The notes below the pieces were generated by a model, which was given only the letters and a program-made list of their open reading frames with translations, was not told where the DNA came from and did not search any database. A stretch of DNA of 53,862 bases from Amphimedon queenslandica (lineage: Eukaryota; Porifera; Demospongiae; Haplosclerida; Niphatidae). The DNA lies in contig NW_003546289.1 of assembly GCF_000090795.2 (NCBI RefSeq), positions 255,696 to 309,557 on the forward strand, written 5' to 3'. This document shows, one piece after another, positions 10,848 through 20,682 of the stretch; the first letter of the stretch is position 1; each line of letters starts with the position of its first letter. The position numbers were made by a program, and so were the translations under genes.

Positions 10848-11764
10848 ACATGTACAGTACAAGCCAATAAAAACTTCGCATTCCATTTACGTTGAACGGC
10901 CGTTGGGCGTTTCAACACTATATAAAAAACGTTTACTTCCGTTTATGGTCCGTTTTTCCATGGAGCACGTTTTTACGTTGGCTCAACGTTTTGTCCTTGC
11001 CTCCTTGGTTTTCTCGAGTTTTCTTTACTCCACAGATACTACTATACTCGTTCTTGACTGCCGCTCTGGAGATACTACTGTCATATCAGTTCAGTGTGGA
11101 CCTCAACTCAAAGAGACGCTGTGTGAAGTTGAGGTGTGAAGTACTCGTGTCGTTGGAGGACGGGCCACCAGGCTCGATGTAGTCTCCATTTATTGTGTGA
11201 TAAGCATTAGTTATCAGTATTATTACTATATTTCTATCATTCTTCTCTTACTTTCAAAAACTTGTATTATATATTATATATTTTTATTTTATAAAAGATT
11301 CAAGCATCATGCATTTTGATCTTGGTACAAGCAGGTCTATAATTACATGACTTTATTTTATAAATGATAATAATATAATAGCTGCTTCTTTGCTTGACAG
11401 AGCACTCTTTCTTGTGACTACTTCTTGTCGTCCTATTGAATCATAGAACATGAGAATAAGGTGGGTGAATTATATAAAATGCATGTCACTACGTTTATGA
11501 CTTACCTGTCTGGTTTTATCATCAACCATGGCTTGTAGTCGTTTTGTAAGTGTATCTAAGAAAGCCTGACTCCTGAAGAAACTGTCAGGAAAGAGAAAAG
11601 TCGAGCAACGCTTGGAGCGTTGTTCATGAAAATAAAAACGGTAGTGCCCAGACCCAACGGACCATGAATGGAACAACCACAATAAAAACGGAAACGGCGC
11701 TACCGTTTAATCGCCGTTCAACGTAAACGGAACGCGAAGTTTTTATTGTCTTCTACTGTACATG
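10848..11764. mobile_element. Non-autonomous element with ~50-bp terminal inverted repeats
   Basis: The left end reads CATGTACAGTACAAG and goes on as CCAATAAAAACTTCGC..TTTACGTTGAACGGC. The right end (11701-11764) is its inverted copy. The interior holds many CGTTT and AACG motifs near both ends, consistent with binding sites for a transposase supplied from elsewhere. Two small frames inside resemble nothing. The target duplication is not clear; TA is possible. Confidence 0.8.
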
Positions 11765-11950
11765 AATAATAGTGTTTTAATAAATAGTGTGTTCCTAATT
11801 AATCCCAATTGTGCAATCATCCATTTTGTAGAACTTTCATTATGTTTCATTGATGAGATTATATTTATTGCTACCTTTTTAAAAGATAAATTTTTTCTAT
11901 TGGTTTCACCTTATCAGAATTAGCGCAAGTACATTTACCAGAAATCTTAT
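11765..11950. other. Short unassigned stretch
   Basis: AT-rich sequence between the TIR element and the DUF6589-like gene. I see nothing in it that I can name. Confidence 0.3.
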
Positions 11951-11954
11951 GTAG

Positions 11955-13335
11955 ATTTAAATCCTAATCTAATTCATGTAACATGGCATCCAACACTCCT
12001 ACACATTTACCAACTTGAACAAAAGCCTTTGGTGTCTTGTTGCTTCCAAGCATCATGACGCCATCCTTGCAAACTCTATTTAAGTGTTCCATGAACAGAT
12101 CACGGGATGTTTCATGCAGGAATGCCATGTCACCGTGACCATATTAGCTGTAATGCTTGCCTTTGTGCTAAAAAGAAATGATGCTGTGCTAAAACATTCC
12201 ATGCTTCAATACTGTAATTTTTTCTCATTAAGTAACTCCAAGAACGCAATTTTGATCACCATCAGCTTCCCTAATCAAATCACTGAACTCCATATAAAGT
12301 AGTCCTAAGGACAACACTTGCACTCCATATCTCTTGACTTGATCTGATTTGATATCATCATTCAAGTTGTGATGGACAAAATTATCGACAAATGACAACA
12401 GAATCTCACTTGTGACTTTTTCCAAAATATTCTTTCTAGTTTCATCATCTTCACGCCACAAGTTACAGTCCAATAAGTCATGTGTGGGCATGTCATCATG
12501 TTTCGTCATTTTAAAATATTGCATAGCAGCTGCTACAATGTGGCATTAAACTACAGTCAAAAAGAAATAGTCACAGGCATTGAAGTCATGTGCAGCATTA
12601 GCAGATATGTTTCTTTGATTTATGACATTTTGTAGTACCTACAATTAGAAAGCTCTTTGTGTCATATAGACTTGGCCACACCATCTAAAAGAGAGCAAAA
12701 CTGCCTATAAAAATTTTATTTATTATCACTAGCCTCAAGAAAAACTTTCATGGTCTGCCAATCTTCACAGACTGGAACAAAACCCTTGAGTTTTGTAATG
12801 GGGCTAATATCATTTTTCCTCCCTTCCTGAGCGCTTTCAATTCTTCTTGTCATTTGGTCTCCACTGAAAAAAACTGGGTGAATAAGATCATTAGAAACTT
12901 CAACTTGGGTGACGCCATCAGCTTCGGTTTGTTGTATATATAGAACATATTCACTCAGTTCACTCAAAGTATGTATCATATCTTTTACAATGTTTTTCGT
13001 TATTCAGAAGTACCCAAGAGGAACCGAATAAGTCGCATCTTAAAGTGATCGGTATTTAAATTCAAAAATTTACTCATAGTTTCAGACTTCTTAGACATAC
13101 ATGTAACTTGATAGTGCATATCTGATTTGTGTCGTTGTTACATCATGAAAAGGATGAGAAAAGTAACTGACTTCTTTGACTGGTATATCCGTGCTATTAA
13201 ATTGGAAATGTTATTGAAAAAATTCCTGTCATCAGGCAAATATGGTAGCAGGTCATTGACTGGTAGCTCAGTAACTGGTATATAAAGCAATAGATCTGGG
13301 TCTTCAGAAGCGCTAGATAGTGCAACATGTTGCAT
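11955..13335 (-). pseudogene. DUF6589-like gene, broken
   Basis: Three minus-strand blocks lie in order. The first, 13335-13138, contains LLPYLPDDRNFFNNISNLI. The second, 12979-12716, contains DQMTRR, then AQEGRKNDISPI and GFVPVCEDWQTM, which is the D-Q..R..G and P..EDWH pattern I associate with DUF6589 proteins of cnidarians and sponges. The third, 12524-12228, contains HDLLDCNLW and YGVQVLSLGLLYMEF with READGD. Below 12228 the same strand continues with weaker matches to about 11955. Stops and frame changes occur between blocks, and the W of the usual EDWH box is followed by Q, not H. The function of DUF6589 is unknown. Such genes are often multicopy, which suits a mobile origin. It lies upstream of YR copy 1 on the same strand, but whether it belonged to the same element cannot be told. 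Confidence 0.6.
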
Positions 13336-13378
13336 GAAGGAGACATACTCTCAACTTCATGCAACATGTTGCATAAGG
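13324..13378. repeat. Double TGCAACATGTTGCA palindrome
   Basis: The perfect 14-bp palindrome TGCAACATGTTGCA occurs twice, 39 bp apart start to start, and the two copies are joined by inverted flanks (GCATGAAG and CTTCATGC). The whole can fold as a stem of about 20 bp. It lies exactly at the border of the DUF6589-like fragment and the hAT fragment at 13400-13910. Confidence 0.75.
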
Positions 13379-13399
13379 TACTGAACTCTACTTAGCTCT

Positions 13400-13910
13400 G
13401 ACTGTACATTATTTCAAGTGACATTGTACAGTTTATGTATTTCTGTTCTTGAGAAGTAACTTGTACTGGGAACTTCATACCTATTGTCAAAGTTGGCAAT
13501 CATATTTTCAAAACCAGGCTTTTGTACTGTGTTGAAAGGAAGCATCTCTTTAGGCAGAAAGTAAGTAATTGCATCTGTCAACTCCCTCTAGTGCTTTCCC
13601 TTTCTTTCATATTTCTGAACATGCACAAGTGATTGAGATAATGTCTGCTGCCTTTGCTGTTCAACAGTAGCTTTAGAGGTAGATACTTTACCTGCCATTG
13701 CGTTCTTCACACAAGAATGAACTAATTGGTGCGAAGTACAAAAGTCAATAGATTAGTCATGTTAAAGTTCTTTGCTGATCGAAACTGGGAACAAAGACGA
13801 CAGATAGCCGTTCCATTGTCATTTGGCTTACCATCTGGACCTAACCACAAGCCAAAGTACTCCCACACAACACTCTTAGTGCCCGGTTTAGCAACAAGAG
13901 AATCAGTCAT
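13400..13910 (-). pseudogene. hAT transposase N-terminal fragment with BED-type zinc finger
   Basis: The minus strand from 13910 gives a BED-finger start (SVVWEYFGLWLGPDGK, then AICRLC), the first half of the C2H2-like zinc site that binds DNA in hAT transposases. Further down, in shifted frames, come YFLPKEMLPFNT and KPGFENMIANFDNRYEVP, the region that follows the BED finger in ZBED-type transposases. The RNase H fold and C-terminal dimer domain are absent, since the sequence is cut at about 13400 by the palindrome and the DUF6589-like gene. Its first codons at 13910 lie close to another hAT fragment on the same strand, but the domain order shows they are different copies. Confidence 0.75.
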
Positions 13911-13939
13911 CTGCTTAGTCTCCTGTCCACTTAAGCTAG

Positions 13940-14097
13940 CACATGTATAAATTCTATGTTATCAATGCAGTATTAAATATTTTGGTATAGTAATTGCGGT
14001 ATATGACGGTATTTGGTATTTAATATTCGGTATTGCTTACATAATTGTACATTAACTAATTTAATACTGCAATATTGGTATACATCCCAGGCCTACT
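13940..14097. repeat. GGTATT-rich spacer with inverted TGCAGTATTAAA
   Basis: The sequence is made of GGTATT/AATACC-like units, and TGCAGTATTAAA at about 13964 faces TTTAATACTGCA at about 14061. GTGTTCCACCGATACC at about 14117 looks like a hAT terminus of the neighbouring element. Confidence 0.5.
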
Positions 14098-14749
14098 CTA
14101 AGGCATTGTTAGTAGTGTTCCACCGATACCATAATTTACCAACACTTTTGATACCAATATTACACTTAATGTATACACAAATACCAACTTTGTTACCAAT
14201 ACTTGTAAGTTTCTATTTAAAAAGAGTAACTTGTCTAACTTATCAGGAGAAAGATGATTGCGGGATTCTGTCAAGATATTACCAGCTTGGCTGAAGAGCC
14301 TCTCAGATGCAACAGTAGATGTTGGAGAGGAAAGGTACTTCAGAGGCATTGATGATAATATAGGACGAGCAATGCTGTTCTTCTTCCGATGTATAAGAGA
14401 ACTTGAGTGTCTTGGCTCATTTGGCTCTCTAAGATAAGTATCCAAAATCATATCTATTCTATAGATAGTGATGTACTGTGGTATCCTCCATTATTTCGTC
14501 ACAATGCTGCCATTGAACTGAATCTGTCTTGTGTACTCTATTGCGTTTAGTAGGTTTTGTAGATGACGTATCGGTTAAAACTGATGAGAGAGCCTTGTAC
14601 TGAGATATTAGCTTTTGTTTAGCTAATGCTGCTGAACTGGCAGTAGAAAACACTCTTTGTTTGAAGTGAGGGTCTAGAATTGTAGCCATGACATATGACT
14701 CCATGTCAGCAAAGCAAGCACGTAAGGACACAAGCATCTGTCTCTTCAT
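14098..14749 (-). pseudogene. hAT transposase C-terminal fragment with dimerisation domain
   Basis: The first block (14749-14459) contains YVMATILDPHFKQRVF, the motif that follows the catalytic core in hAT transposases. The second (14451-14160) contains the hATC dimerisation domain: MPLKYLSSPTSTVASERLFS followed by AGNIL and LSPDKLDKLLFLN. This is where the catalytic glutamate helix and the dimer interface lie. A frame break separates them, and the protein is cut at 14750 where the LINE fragment begins. The presumed element end (GTGTTCCACCGATACC) lies near 14117, beyond the stop codon. Confidence 0.85.
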
Positions 14750-15960
14750 TTGTGATACTTGATTTTATGATACTTGATTAGAAGGAATGGAGATTTGGAG
14801 GATGTACGGCAAAATGGTACAATGTAATTGTGAGGACAAAAAGGCTAAGAGACACTGGTGGAGGGGGAGGTTGTTGAGTCAAAGGAAGGGTTGATTGCAT
14901 TAGGCCATTATTAATTATTAAAAACATCATAATTTTTACCAACAGTGTGCAAAGTTTCTGAGATAAGAGAGGACAGAAGGTCATGGTATGGGGCAGACAG
15001 GTTTACTTAAATTGAAAGGACAGAAGGTCATAGTAGGGGGCAGACCTTGATTTCAATTGAGAGCAACTGCTCTACTGATTATAGTGATAAAGAGAGGGAG
15101 ACTGATGCAGGATAACAGATTGAAAAAATACTCAGAAACAGGACTAATAATTGTAGTATAGAGAGAAAGAAGGGTTTTCTAGTAGGATAGGGAGTGGAAC
15201 TGACGGTAGATTAGGCCTTTTAGATGTATAGCTCTTTGATGGTGCTGGATAAAGTGCACATGTATGTTGGACCATAAAGATTGCAGGAGAGGATTAGGCC
15301 CGGATACTTAAAAACACCCTTTAACATGAGGTGCGAGACAAGAGCAGTGGGGGGAAAGAATTAAATGAAAACTGATGTCTCAGGGAGAAGAACATATGCT
15401 TAGATTTTGAGAGGGTTCACACTTAACCGAGAGTCAATTGGAGGAGAACTAGGAGGTGATGATATCCAAATCAGATTAAAGAGGTGAAAGATCAGATTGA
15501 TGAGAGAGTGTGTGTAAAAGAAGATCATTGGCATGCAGGAACACTTTAGAGTTAGATGAGTGAGAGAATATCAAAATTGTTAACAAAAAGAAAAAATAGT
15601 AGTAGACTTAATATGGAGCTTTGTAGAGCACCCAAGGACACAGAAGATGGAGGGGAAGTAGAGTCACCATCACGGACCGGTCAAAAATATAGGAGAAGAG
15701 CCAGTATACAATCTGAGTAGGAATGTTCAGAGACTGAAGTTTGGATATAAGAATACTGTGACTGACAGAATTAAAGGCCCTTTTAACATCATGAAACACC
15801 ACTGAATGAAAAACCAGAGTCAAAAGTAGAAAATAATATGTTGAGTAGCAGCAGAGAGAGAAGATAAGGCAGAATGGCTTGTTCAAATAAGAGGTTATTG
15901 GAAGAAAGATGATTCAGTAGAATGTTGGAAATGTCTTTTCTAAAAGTTCAAGAATGAGGT
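14750..15960 (-). pseudogene. LINE (Jockey/CR1-like) reverse transcriptase, decayed
   Basis: On the minus strand, 15830-15640 gives the RT palm region, HDVKRAFNSVSHSILISKL, with SYIFDRS further on. Near 15530 the YADD box survives as ANDLLLHTLS, in another frame. A C-terminal stretch follows to about 14780, with many stops. The 3' end carries a short repeat of TGATACTTGATT and a variant (14752-14781), as LINEs often have. The insertion cut the hAT transposase at 14749. No endonuclease domain is seen, so the copy is 5' truncated. Confidence 0.8.
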
Positions 15961-16044
15961 TGAGTTTAGACAAATGTCTGAAGGAGCTGAACAGGAAGGG
16001 GAATAATTTTTACATGAAAGTTTTCTGTAACTTGTGCTTAAATT

Positions 16045-16230
16045 TGAGCAGCACAAAAACAGCTGAGGAAGGCTTTTCCATTTCAATGAGAACAGTCGAG
16101 TAGCTTGAAACTTATTGTGCTAAAGTTATAGTTTATTTGAGACAAAACCCAGTTGTACAGAATGAATGATTGACAGACACGGCAACTACTTGTACCTATA
16201 CTTTGCGTTGGCAAGGCCAATATCAAAGAA
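16045..16230 (+). repeat. Dispersed repeat shared with 45150-45350
   Basis: AGGCTTTTCCA, GTGCTAAAGTTAT, CAGAATGAATGA and GACAGACAC occur here and at 45150-45350 in the same order and strand. Both copies end near GGCAAGGCCAAT or GGCGAGGCCAAT. This looks like another member of the dispersed, non-coding families of this window. Confidence 0.6.
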
Positions 16231-16455
16231 AAGGATTACAATCTGCAAACAATATATTCTCTTGGCGACACAGCAGAATATGTGTATCCAGCCTTTTTTC
16301 TTTGCAAATTCCTGTGTTTATCTATTAACCCTGGCTTTGGACTCTCATACTTGCTGCAGTTTTATCCGTCAACTCCCACACTTTTTCCCTCAACACTGCC
16401 ACTTTTATCTTTGAATTCCCTCTCCTGATCTAACTCCTGGTCCCGCTTTTATCTA

Positions 16456-17245
16456 GTGAGGTGGGCCTGCCTCTCATGGGAAAACGGAGAATCAGGTTCA
16501 GTACGCAGCTAGTTTTGTGTCACAGGGTGTGGCTGGTAGCATGCATATACTATAGGTGGGGCTGAAAATTAGCACCACCCTTTCTCTTGTAAACATGGCC
16601 GCCGTTGTGTTTAAGCTGTCGTAAGGACTTGAGCACAGAAAGCAAAAACAAACGTGATCCATTTGCAGAAAGGTTCAGAGATGTTATAAATGTGTAGAAG
16701 AAGCATTTTTATCATTTTTATGGACCAAGTTACAGAGATTGTGAGTGATTTTGACTTAGACAAACTAAATGACTAAAAATAAATGTTGTCACCCTTGTGT
16801 ATCAGTTGTTTGAAAACTGAAGAAGCTAGACGGTAGTGCTTTAAAATGTTAGAGATGCAAGAAGAGCTTTGGTAGATTCTGGTGCATTTACTGATGCTAA
16901 TGATGTATAGGCAACTGAGGCAATTAAGGCCAAAGAAGAGAAAATCCACTTTCCATAGTCAGTGGGTAGTACTATGAAAGCATCTCTTGCTTTGAGGAAT
17001 GTCTTGATAGCAACAAACTGCTCCTCCTTTAGTACATAGTTCAGCTTTCTAGACACTATTTCGAGCACTATTTCTTACTGTACATCCATTTTTAATTAAT
17101 GATAATGCTATTCATGGTTTGTGTGGGTGTTACTTGTTTCATTATGACTTGTTTTCTGCTAGCGCAGAAATCCTACGCTTTACACAAAACTAGCTACTGT
17201 ACTGAACCTGACTCTCAGTTTAGAGAGGCAGGCCCCGCCTGACTT
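16456..17245. mobile_element. TIR element with 11-bp direct repeats carrying a RecQ fragment
   Basis: The ends are inverted repeats of about 65 bp. The left starts GTGAGGTGGGCCTGCCTC and includes CAGGTTCAGTAC and AGCTAGTTTTGTG; the right is its inverted form ending GCCTGACTT. The perfect 11-bp sequence GCTTTTATCTA flanks both ends (16445-16455 and 17246-17256). A duplication of 9-11 bp is known for MULE-type elements, but no transposase of that type is inside. The interior is 790 bp and carries only the helicase piece at 16841-17068. Confidence 0.85.
16841..17068 (-). pseudogene. RecQ-like helicase N-terminal fragment inside the TIR element
   Basis: The 75-codon minus-strand frame holds LKEEQFVAIKTFLKARDAF followed by IVLPTDYGKW. 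This is the Q-motif region and Walker A box of a RecQ-like helicase, with the usual PTGxGKS changed to PTDYGKW, so ATP binding would be impaired. The rest of the helicase is absent. After the Walker box the sequence runs into low-similarity residues. It is the third RecQ piece of this window and lies between terminal inverted repeats, so helicase sequence has been carried by a transposable unit. Confidence 0.7.
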
Positions 17246-17256
17246 GCTTTTATCTA

Positions 17257-18334
17257 AAGTCTATTCACTTTCACCTGACACCTGGCTTTTTAAATTAATA
17301 ATTAACTACGTCACATCCACATTCTTTACGTATTTGTGTTTTTGGAATTGTTTTTGTTGTGCAGAAGGGATGCAGATAAGTAGCAGCTAAATTTATTCTG
17401 GTTGTTCTAGCTGCATAATTGTGGTCAAAGGTATGTCATTGAGTTTAGACAGGGACATGCAAAAAAGGCTAAGGCCTTATCATTTTGACCCGATCTTTTT
17501 ATCTAAAGGACAGGAAGGAACTAGCGATTCTAATGGTGCAAACAGAATTTCTAAATTCCATGTTTATCAAAAGTTATAACAAAAAATCAATTGGTCAGGT
17601 GAAACTGAACAGACTTTAGTGCCACCATCTTTTTAGTGCTTTACTTTGGCCATTAAACAGTGAGACCTGGCATGTCTTCAGCTGATACTCTGGCTATAAC
17701 ATCTCAAAATGAGTTGATTCTAGCTAACTGAAGTTTAAGGTTTTACTTGTAGGGTTACCAGTACTACCAGCTTTAGGTTGGTTGACCCATGTTTATTATT
17801 TGATATTGCAAGTGTCAGACACTCAGATCAGTGCAGTCAGTAACTGAAGTTGCTAATCCCATGTCAACTGCTTATCCTGCCAGTTGTATACGAGGCTTAG
17901 GTTGTGCAGGCAGCAAAGTAAAGTATGAATAATCAAAGTATTTGATTATGAATGTAATAATATTATAATCACTTTGTGAGAGTATGATTGTTAACATTGT
18001 GGCGGAATTAATTTTTGTGTAGAGTGCAGATTGAATTTTGTAATTCTAGGAGATTTGAGTCATATAAACAATTTTTTTGGTTTAAATATGAAATATACTT
18101 TGAAAAAAAGTTTAAATAATGCAAGTTTGAGGCAGTGTATTCTTTAAATGACAAACAATTCACTGTACAGACACTTGACTTGTTTTAATTTACATTTCAC
18201 ATGGATCATTCTTCAATGTAAGTACAAGTAGATGTACATGTACATGCACTCTATGCAGAAAAGTATTGCTGAACTTGTACTTACTGTACTTTACAAATAC
18301 ACTCATTTCTGTATTGGTGCACTAATTTTTTTAG
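17257..18334. other. QTRT1 upstream intron or 5' region
   Basis: I see no exon here. The 5' exons of QTRT1, which should encode the N-terminus up to the DSGGFQ motif, were looked for and not recognised. The sequence is AT-rich with several possible branch-point and acceptor-like tracts. Confidence 0.4.
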
Positions 18335-18388
18335 GATAGTGGTGGGTTTCAAATGGTGTCTTTGTTAGAGCTCTCTAATGTGACCGAA
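18335..18388 (+). CDS. QTRT1: Queuine tRNA-ribosyltransferase catalytic subunit, exon a
   Basis: This 54-nt exon encodes DSGGFQMVSLLELSNVTE, an exact fit to the part of eukaryotic TGT/QTRT1 with the catalytic aspartate of the DSGGFQ motif. It has an AG acceptor (TTTTTTAG) and a GTAAGT donor and is phase 0 on both sides. The enzyme, with QTRT2, swaps guanine for queuine at position 34 of tRNAs with GUN anticodons, in cytosol and at mitochondria. The next exon starts 1025 bp further on and continues the protein without a gap. The exons before it were not found in this window. As seen here nothing is broken, but start and stop are missing from view. Confidence 0.9.
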
Positions 18389-18754
18389 GTAAGTGATTAG
18401 ATAATTTTGTAATATTTTTTGTTGTTTGTAAAACTTTAAATGTCTGTACAGTCTTACACATGTACAGTCACTTTTTTACCCTTGTCCAGTAACCCTAAAT
18501 TATATAATTTTAATGGTTGTGAAGTTAGGGTGAGCCTGAGTGAGCCCCAAGAAACGTCTATGTTTGCACCAGTCTAGTAGCCCGACCCTATAATGACGGG
18601 GTCACGACCAGTTGTGCCCAGGTTGATGCCCAGCTAGCTGGCACGCAAAGTTGTGAACTTGAACATCTACCTGCTATAGCATACAAGCCATAATAGAGGT
18701 TTTTAGGTACATTTATTTAGTTTTTGACACTCTTGCCTCCTACCTTGTCTGGCT

Positions 18755-19159
18755 ATGCTCTGCTATGGATGTGGAGAAAATTTCACTTCATATGAGAGAT
18801 ATACTAAGTCTCATAAGAAAGTTCTGTCCATTTGGAAAAGATTGAAGCTGAGAGAAATGGAATTTGCAGTTGACTTAGACTGTATTTTAAGCAAAGATGA
18901 TGCCACAACTGTAAGGATTTGTGGTAAATGCTACTCACATTTGGAAAGACTCAAGAAACTGGAGTATATTGTCATACTGAAGATTAGCAGTGCAGTCTAT
19001 GTGATTTTGGCTAACAGAGAGGCTATTAGTCATAGATCAACTGATAGTTCTGGAAATTGCCATAGAAGCCTTATTTTTGGGAGTGGTAACAAGGTCTTTG
19101 ACTCTGATGAAAATGATGATGATCAACAAACAGAACCAGTAATAGGCCCCATAGACTAG
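18755..19159 (+). CDS. Zinc-binding N-terminal protein in a QTRT1 intron
   Basis: This intact 134-codon frame starts MLCYGCGENFTSYE and has a second cysteine pair in ICGKCYSHLERLKKL near residue 55, so two CxxC knuckles about 50 residues apart. The spacing resembles the zinc-binding start of the cnidarian and sponge proteins that carry a DUF6589 domain, from memory and not checked. The C-terminal third is acidic (SDENDDDQQTEP), ending in a normal stop. It lies on the sense strand within a 1025-bp intron of QTRT1. It could be the first exon of a longer gene, a retained piece of a mobile gene or an intron-nested gene. No polyadenylation signal was used as evidence. Confidence 0.5.
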   Translation: MLCYGCGENFTSYERYTKSHKKVLSIWKRLKLREMEFAVDLDCILSKDDATTVRICGKCYSHLERLKKLEYIVILKISSAVYVILANREAISHRSTDSSGNCHRSLIFGSGNKVFDSDENDDDQQTEPVIGPID

Positions 19160-19413
19160 TCCTACTGTTAGTTTACCTAATGTTTTCCAGCTATAGAACT
19201 ATACAGCTATAGAACTAGAGTTTGTGTTTTTAATTTTGCTGCAAGCGAAAGTAATAATTGTCCAATATGCATGCTGTCTAAGCATTTTCATGGTATAAAT
19301 AAATTTTTACTTATTTATTGTACTCAAGCTTGAGCTTTTATTTCAGACTTGTTTCGTTATGATTCTTTGTTAAGTGTGTTTTGGGCAGTTATTGAGTAAC
19401 TTTTTAATTATAG

Positions 19414-19693
19414 GAGGGAGTTCATTTTCAATCACCGTATAATGCATCACCTATGCTACTGAGTCCTGAAGCATCAATATCTATACAAAATATTATTGGA
19501 GGTGATATTATTATGCAATTAGATGATGTGGTTCATTCATTAACTGTTGGTGAGAGAGTGGAAAAAGCAATGAAAAGATCTTGTAGATGGTTAGATCGTT
19601 GTGAAAAAGCCCACAGTTCCGAAACAAGACAAAGTTTATTTGGAATTGTTCAAGGTGGTCTTGATCCTCATCTTCGAAAAGAAAGTATTAAAG
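19414..19693 (+). CDS. QTRT1: Queuine tRNA-ribosyltransferase catalytic subunit, exon b
   Basis: The exon starts after TTATAG and ends before GTAATA, 280 nt, phase 0 to phase 1. It encodes the central barrel: EGVHFQSPYN, LLSPEASISIQNIIGGDIIM, QLDDVVHS, RWLDRCEKAH and LFGIVQGGLDPHLRKESIK. All are conserved blocks of the TGT family, including the QLDD and QGG motifs that line the base-binding pocket. No stop or frame change occurs. The next exon of the same protein is 22.6 kb away. Confidence 0.92.
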
Positions 19694-20342
19694 GTAATAC
19701 TTTGGTTGAGTTTGTGTTCAATTATGTAGAATGTCTCTTGAGTAACTGATATATTTTATGACTAGTTCACTGTAAATTAATTTTTAGCAATGCTACAATT
19801 TGCATGTGTGTTGACTATGGTGACAATGCAACCTTCGGTACTGGGACCCTTTTGTCTAAAACATTTAGATCATGTTTAGGGTCAGTTGCTAACAAAATTG
19901 TTATAATTACATAAGAGTCCTGCAGAATTGATGTTTAGTTAATACAAGTACACAACTTTAAAAGACTTGATACATCGGGACTAACAAATGCAATAAAGAG
20001 CATTTATGTTCTGGAATATAAAGAACTAGTCACGAAGTTTGTATTAAGTGACAATTAACATATGCAATATATTCTGATACAATTACTATTACTATTACTG
20101 ATACTTAAGTTCTGCATCTACCCTATTACTAATATTACTACAATTGCATATGACCCACATTGGTCTGAAAGTTTCAATATTTTCATAGGCATTTAATGTT
20201 CATGATACATTTGCTTGCTTCAAAAGAGAAATAGAAGCTTAAACAAGAAGCGGCACTATAAAACTATCCACAAATTGTCGTCAAACTGCTTCTGCCCATA
20301 ATAATATAAAGTATACTAGTGACGTAGATCAAAGGAGCCGCG

Positions 20343-20455
20343 AGGTCTGCTACTTGTGATAGCAGACCTGCCACAGCCACAGGTCTGCTATCATGATAGC
20401 AGATCTGCGCACAGGTCTGCTGTCGTGATAGCAGACCTGTTGTTGTGATAGCAGG
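20343..20455. repeat. Array of CAGGTCTGCTA..TAGCAGACCTG palindromes
   Basis: A unit of about 28 bp, itself a palindrome with arms CAGGTCTGCTATC, is repeated about four times with small changes. Each unit can fold alone, and neighbouring units can also pair. Nothing coding is seen. It might be a satellite seed or the remains of a foldback element end. Confidence 0.8.
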
Positions 20456-20581
20456 CAGCCACGTGTCTTTTTGTTCTACTGCACATGCTCAGTAAACTTC
20501 AATATGGCTACTACCTTTGATCGAGTATATTCTTTTGCAGATGGCTATCTTTGACCAAGTACACTTTATATTGTATATAGA

Positions 20582-20682
20582 ATGGGTGGCAGTGCTCTAT
20601 GGCAGATAGTAGACCCTTGGCCTCGGTTTCGGTTTTGGTTCGGCCTTAGGTTTGCTATCTGCCATAGAGCACTGCCACCCAT
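20582..20682. repeat. 101-bp palindrome with GC-rich centre
   Basis: Arms of about 35 bp start ATGGGTGGCAGTGCTCTATG, with 28 bp perfect, and surround a centre CCTCGGTTTCGG..TTCGGCC. The general build (long arms, CTCGG in the centre) resembles the palindromes at 10533 and 24340, but the arms are unrelated. A 78-codon plus-strand frame over it is an accident of the palindrome. Confidence 0.85.

Noticed and set aside
10892..11182. Frames of 96 and 78 codons within a TIR element
   Set aside because: They start inside the terminal repeat and resemble no protein; the element looks non-autonomous.
17257..18334. 5' exons of QTRT1
   Set aside because: I searched by eye for the PVFMPVGTQG and NTYHLG motifs and found none, so none was annotated.
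20343..20455. CRISPR array
   Set aside because: Units are palindromic and adjoin without unique spacers of constant length; the genome is eukaryotic and no cas gene is present.
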